The position numbers and the translations under genes were made by a program. This document shows positions 48,440-64,000 of a stretch of DNA of 64,000 nucleotides, piece after piece (the first letter of the stretch is position 1; every line of letters begins with the position of its first letter). Below the pieces are notes generated by a model, which saw only the letters and a program-made list of their open reading frames with translations, was not told the DNA's origin and ran no database searches. Source of the DNA: Cheilinus undulatus (Eukaryota > Chordata > Actinopteri > Labriformes > Labridae); assembly GCF_018320785.1 (NCBI RefSeq), contig NC_054886.1, positions 29,213,732-29,277,731 on the forward strand. The letters are read 5' to 3'.

Positions 48440-49490
48440 GCTCATGGCCAACAGCTTCCTTTCTACAGTGATGGTTCAGTGAACTTAGAGTTGACGGATA
48501 GGTGGTGAAAGAATGAGTTTATCTGATAATAGCTTGCATGACTTATTTTGATAAGGCATCTGTTCCTGCTGACCTGCTTAGAACTGGTTTTTGACTTTCC
48601 ATTATCTGCCTTTCTCTCCCCCTGCTTTGTCAGTGTCAGATTAATAAACCTCATCTCTGTGTTATGTTTATAGGAGTGTTTGCTCAGCGCCAGCCTGGAG
48701 CCGGTTTGGTCAGGTATAGTGAAGTGGTTGTTTATCTCTCCTTACAGTACGTGGCTGTACACCTACCTGGCGTACGGAGGTAAACCGTCGGCTGATAAAA
48801 GTTTTAATGAAGCTTTTAGTGGTAGCTGAAGTTAAATAAAGTAGAAAAAGACATGATGGCAGATGTGTGACATAAAGAGGCAACATGACAACAATGAGGA
48901 AGAGCCTGTCGATCCAGTACTGCTAAGTTTTCCTTCATGTAACAAGAAGCTGACGTCCTTTTATACGTGGCTCAATAGCAGGTGTGTCCTTTTGAATTAA
49001 ATGTTTGTAGGCATCTGCACTTCAACAGAAACCAGCTGACAGCCAAACTACCTCCTAACAATCAGCAGTAGTAGCTTACACACCCAGCAAATACAAAATG
49101 AACAATAGCATTCGTTTTTAGTTTTATTTGAGGGCACAGAGTCAAACATTGATTCTGTTTGAGCTTTTTTTAGTCTTTATTAACATTAAATGCTCTACTA
49201 TGGTTAGCAGATAGCCAGCATGGCACTAACTGTGTCTGCAAGCTGTTTGGTATGGGACTGGTAGTGTGAGGTTTGCTTGGATTCATACAAAAGTATTTGA
49301 CATTAAATAAATTGCAATAGAGGAGTTATTTGACTGACAATTGTTAGGACTAGGTAACAATTCTGATTTTACCATAATACAGAGTTTAGTCTTTGAGAGC
49401 TCAAGAAACAGCTCAAGTTAAGTCGTTATGACAGGAAAACTAGCATTTTTTTAACATTTAAAATAACGGCATAAATAAGTCAAATGTTTT
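48440..49490. other. Intergenic, mostly unrecognised
   Basis: Sequence of normal complexity without transposon ends. A 48-codon open stretch at about 48674-48835 has splice-like borders (TTTATAG before, GGAG|GTAAAC inside) but no family I can name. At 49499-49540 a 'tttatttaaccaggaaagcctcattgagatt' repeat tail occurs. Confidence 0.3.
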
Positions 49491-49659
49491 AATTTAACCT
49501 TTATTTAACCAGGAAAGCCTCATTGAGATTACAATTCTCTATCTCTTTTTAAAGCTATATGTTTGAGCTTTTATGCTTTTACAGAGGATGAACATGGCCA
49601 TTGGGTCCTCCATCCTTGTGATTTATGAGGTCCTCACCGTTACCTCATTTCATGTTGAA

Positions 49660-51350
49660 ATTTTTAAATCAAGCCACTTTTTAACCACTTTTCCCACCCA
49701 TTTTGCCACATATAATCCATTTTCACCGTGCTTTTGCCACTTTTAACACATTTTTGCCTCTTCAAACTCGTTTTGGCCACTTTATTGCCACTTTTTACCC
49801 ATTTTTTTCTGTTATTATTACCATTTTAATTCCTTTTTTGCCACTTTTTTCAACTTTTAACGCATTATCACTACTCTTTTGCCACATTTTTATCAGTTTT
49901 TACCCATAGTTACCACTTAATGCCATGCAGTTTTACATTGTCTAACTCTTTTTTTTGCCACTTTTATACGTTTGGCACTTTTTAAAACTTAAAACCCGTG
50001 TTCACTCATATTTTGCCACTTTAACACAATTTTAACACTATTTTGCCATTTTTCAGCACTTTTATGGCCATTTCTTTACAACTAAAAACACAATTCAACT
50101 TGTTTAAGCCAGTTTTAACACAATTATACCAATGTTCTGACAGTTCTAACCCATTTTCTGCCATTTTAAACAGATTTTCATCAAAGTTTTTTGCCACTTT
50201 TAACCTATTTTCACCACACTTTTGTCACTTAAAACACCTCTTGCCAGTCTTAACTCATTTTTATAACCACTGTTTTCTACTTTTATCTCAGTTTCGTCAA
50301 ACTTTTTGCCATGTTTAACACATTTTTGGCACTTTTTTTGCAACTAAAAATCCAAATTGCCTGGTTTTAGTCAGTTTTAACACAATTTAACCACTTTTTT
50401 AACAGTTTTAACCCATTTTATGCCACCTTATCACACTTTTCACATTTTTTGCCACTTTTACCCTATTTTCACCACAATTTGGCCACTTACAACACCTCTT
50501 GCCAGTCTTAACCCTTTTTAACCAGTTTTTTTTCTACTTTTATCTCAGTTTCATCAATCTTTTGCCACTTTAAAAAAAAAATTTGTAACTTAAAAGTTCA
50601 TTTTACTCAATGTTGGTAATTTTTAACACATTATTACTACTTTTTTGATAGTTGTAACCCATTTTTTGCCACCTTGAACTTTTTTTCATATTTTTTGCTA
50701 CTTTTAACCTATTTTCACCGCACTTTTGCCACTTACAACACCTCTTGCCAGTCTTAACCCATTTTAACCACTTTTTTCTTCTTTTATTTCAGTTTCATCA
50801 AACTTTTTGCCACTTTTAAAATTTTTTTGCAACTTAAAAGTCAATTTTACTCATTACTGCTGTTTTGACTGTTTTAACCCATTTTCTGCTACTTTTAACA
50901 TAATTTCATCACATTTTTGGCCACTTTAAACACTTTTTCAGTTTTAACCCATTTTTGCCACCCATTTCATGACCTTTGTCGCCACTTTTATCTCTTTATT
51001 GTCATTTTTCACCACTTTGAACACATTTGTGGCACCTTTTTTGCAACTTTCAACTTCTTTTCTCCCATTTTTTACCGGTTTTTACCCATTTTCATTTTTT
51101 TGCCACTTTTATCCCTTTTCAGCACTTAAGCCATTTATTTCTAATTTTCAGTGTGTTTTGCCCCTTTTAAAACATTTTGCCACATTTTTACACAATATTA
51201 TCACTTATTTTTTTCTTTAAACCAATATTTGCTACTTTTTGGCACTTCTTGCCCATTTTTTTCACTGCCTTTTGCCACTTTTGACCTCTCCTTTGCCATG
51301 TTTCTTTAAGAAGCCATTTTCTCCACTTTTTTGCCATTTACCCAAACCCA
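49660..51350. repeat. TTTTGCCACTTTTAACCCA minisatellite without transposon ends
   Basis: About 1.7 kb of tandem units of the same monomer that fills the hAT-like elements at 2770, 26084, 30125, 38373 and 40530. Variants include gccacttacaacacctcttgccagtc repeated at about 50220, 50490 and 50740, a longer higher-order unit of about 250-270 bases. No CAGTGGTTCTCAAC-type end is visible on either side. Confidence 0.75.
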
Positions 51351-51597
51351 AAACCTGCACTGTTATTTCAATATTATGTGAGAAATAAGTCAGGATTTTG
51401 GAAAAAAATTACAAAATTTATTATCTTTCCTGGAATACTGTGTTGAATTAAATTGTATTCATGACATTTAAAAACAAGTTAATTTGTTGTAGTTTAAACA
51501 ATATTTATTTATGTGTTTGTTTGTTTAAAAATCGTTTTATTGTCGGTTTGTGGTTTTCAACAGCAGATTTAAATGTCATACGTTGTAGTGTCTATCT

Positions 51598-51607
51598 CTT
51601 CCGGAAG
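51598..51607. promoter_or_regulatory. Palindromic ETS-type site upstream of cmas
   Basis: CTTCCGGAAG contains the GGAA core on both strands, the class of site used by GABP/ELK factors in housekeeping promoters. It lies about 205 bases upstream of the cmas start codon, with further GGAA cores near 51670. Function is inferred. Confidence 0.4.
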
Positions 51608-51792
51608 GTGTCAGTGGTGAGCTCAGTCGCTAAGCCAGCCCCCACAATGACAGACCTGAAGAAGAGGAAGCCGGAATCGTTTTCATATAAATTGCAGCTC
51701 CTCCTTTGCCTCGGCCTGCATTTTTACGTTAACATTTCTGCTCATCACAATTACGGGGTCTGCTTTTAATCCAGCCGTTACCGTCAGGCTAA

Positions 51793-62998
<11,206 letters not shown>

Positions 62999-63139
62999 TG
63001 AGACAGGAAAGAAAAATATAAATGAGTTGACTTTTGTCATCTCGCTACCATCCTAATCCTGCTCTTGAAATAACCTGTTTTACCACTTCATTTTGTGTGG
63101 AAGTTTCTGCTGCTGCCAGCATGAAAAAATTTGAAGGTA

Positions 63140-63620
63140 GAAGGTAGTACTGGTCGTGAACACTAGGGGGCAGTATGATGACAAAATATGCTATTATGTA
63201 CATGTGATCGGGCTAGGCTGACATTAATCGTAAGTTAAAAAAAAGATATCACATTATAAGCAAGAGGTGATACTGCCTTCTGACAGTAGGTGGCACTACA
63301 GCATACAGCGATAAAGGGCCCCTGCACTCCAGCTTGTCAGGGACTGTGGCATATGCAAGGTGTCTGCAAGCTGTGTGCTGAAGCACAGCAGAGAAACTGT
63401 CCTCGCAGGTCTGTAATCAGATGTGAAATAAAGCACATTGTACACAGTATATGAAGTAGTACTGGTCATCAACGCTAGGTGGCAGTGTGAAAACAAAGAA
63501 TGCTAATATGTAGATGTGATCAGGCTAGGGCTGATTTATCATGTAAAGTGAAAAGAAAATGTCACATCATAAGTAAGAGGTGATAATGCCTCCTTACAGT
63601 AGGTGGCACAACAGCATATC
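63140..63620. repeat. Tandem duplication, unit about 311 bp
   Basis: 63144-63305 (tagtactggtcgtgaacactagg ... agtaggtggcactacagcata) recurs at 63455-63620 with about 80 percent identity by eye. It is in cmas intron 5. The repeated phrase ctaggtggcagt suggests a dispersed fish repeat unit. Confidence 0.65.
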
Positions 63621-64000
63621 CTTAAAATTAATCTTTAAATATGTTCTGGGGCTAATCCTGATCATTCGTGTGAGATTTGAAGCAAATCATATGAGAACTT
63701 GCCAACTTCCTTTGAAATTGGCGAGATATTGAAATCCTCACCATTGTAAGTCAGGCGTCCCTTAATGAAACACCTTCATGTTAAGGATAGATATTAAATT
63801 ACTGCAGCCTTCTATCAAAATCTGAGCTCGATAGGTTCAACATTGTAACAGTAATAAATTATTTTTGTCACTTCCTGTTGCTAGGAGAGGGCGTTTTGAT
63901 GAGATGTTTGCATGTAGGCATATTCAGTCTGTTGTCTTGCCAAAAACCTGAGAACACAGAATAATATATACAAAAGTTACAACAGGTTTACGTCTTTTTT
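63620..64000. other. cmas intron 5, nothing recognised
   Basis: Intronic sequence to the right edge, with no exon detected. cmas exon 6 should lie beyond the window. Confidence 0.4.

Noticed and set aside
49703..51220. Several plus-strand Phe/Leu/His-rich open frames, tempting as small membrane proteins
   Set aside because: These are translations of the TTTTGCCACTTTTAACC minisatellite; hydrophobicity follows from T-richness.

Overview
The window is nuclear DNA from a ray-finned fish, most likely a percomorph teleost. It has vertebrate split genes with GT-AG introns, and its repeats are typical of teleosts: hAT, Tc1/mariner and piggyBac-like DNA elements, RTE/Rex3-like and L2-like LINEs, and many minisatellites. 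Nothing bacterial, viral or CRISPR-like was seen. No RNA gene could be supported.

Three protein-coding genes are supported exon by exon. (1) mus81, minus strand, coding 1734-12683 in 16 exons that join in one frame to 622 codons; it encodes the catalytic subunit of the MUS81-EME structure-specific endonuclease. (2) ovol1, minus strand, coding 17027-33045 in 5 exons (345 codons); it encodes a SNAG-domain, four-zinc-finger OVO-like transcriptional repressor. (3) cmas, plus strand, from 51811 and running off the right edge; the first five exons (251 codons) encode most of the N-terminal catalytic domain of nuclear CMP-sialic acid synthetase. MUS81 and OVOL1 are also close neighbours on human 11q13, which supports the ovol1 naming. 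The three genes have unrelated jobs (DNA repair, epithelial transcription, sialic acid activation) and are not an operon-like unit.

Layout: 1-1.5 kb AT-rich degenerate repeat; 1.5-13.5 kb mus81, with transposons in its introns; 13.5-16.3 kb intergenic, mostly a ~145-bp satellite; 16.3-33.1 kb ovol1, whose 11.7-kb first intron is loaded with A-rich arrays and hAT elements; 33.1-51.5 kb gene-free and almost entirely repeats, including a ~6-kb pentameric (GATAT/GATAC/GGATA) satellite with other elements nested in it; 51.5-64 kb cmas, with repeats in introns 1 and 3.

The most unusual material is in the repeats. Two foldback-like elements share a 15-bp terminal inverted repeat, and their arms are made of tandem sub-repeats in opposite orientation. 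Five hAT-like elements of two terminal types all carry the same internal minisatellite monomer (TTGCCACTTTTAACCCA-like), and a sixth array of that monomer has no visible transposon ends. A dead DD37E Tc1/mariner transposase has lost its first catalytic aspartate. No undescribed protein system was found. Family names below come from recalled motifs, not database searches.
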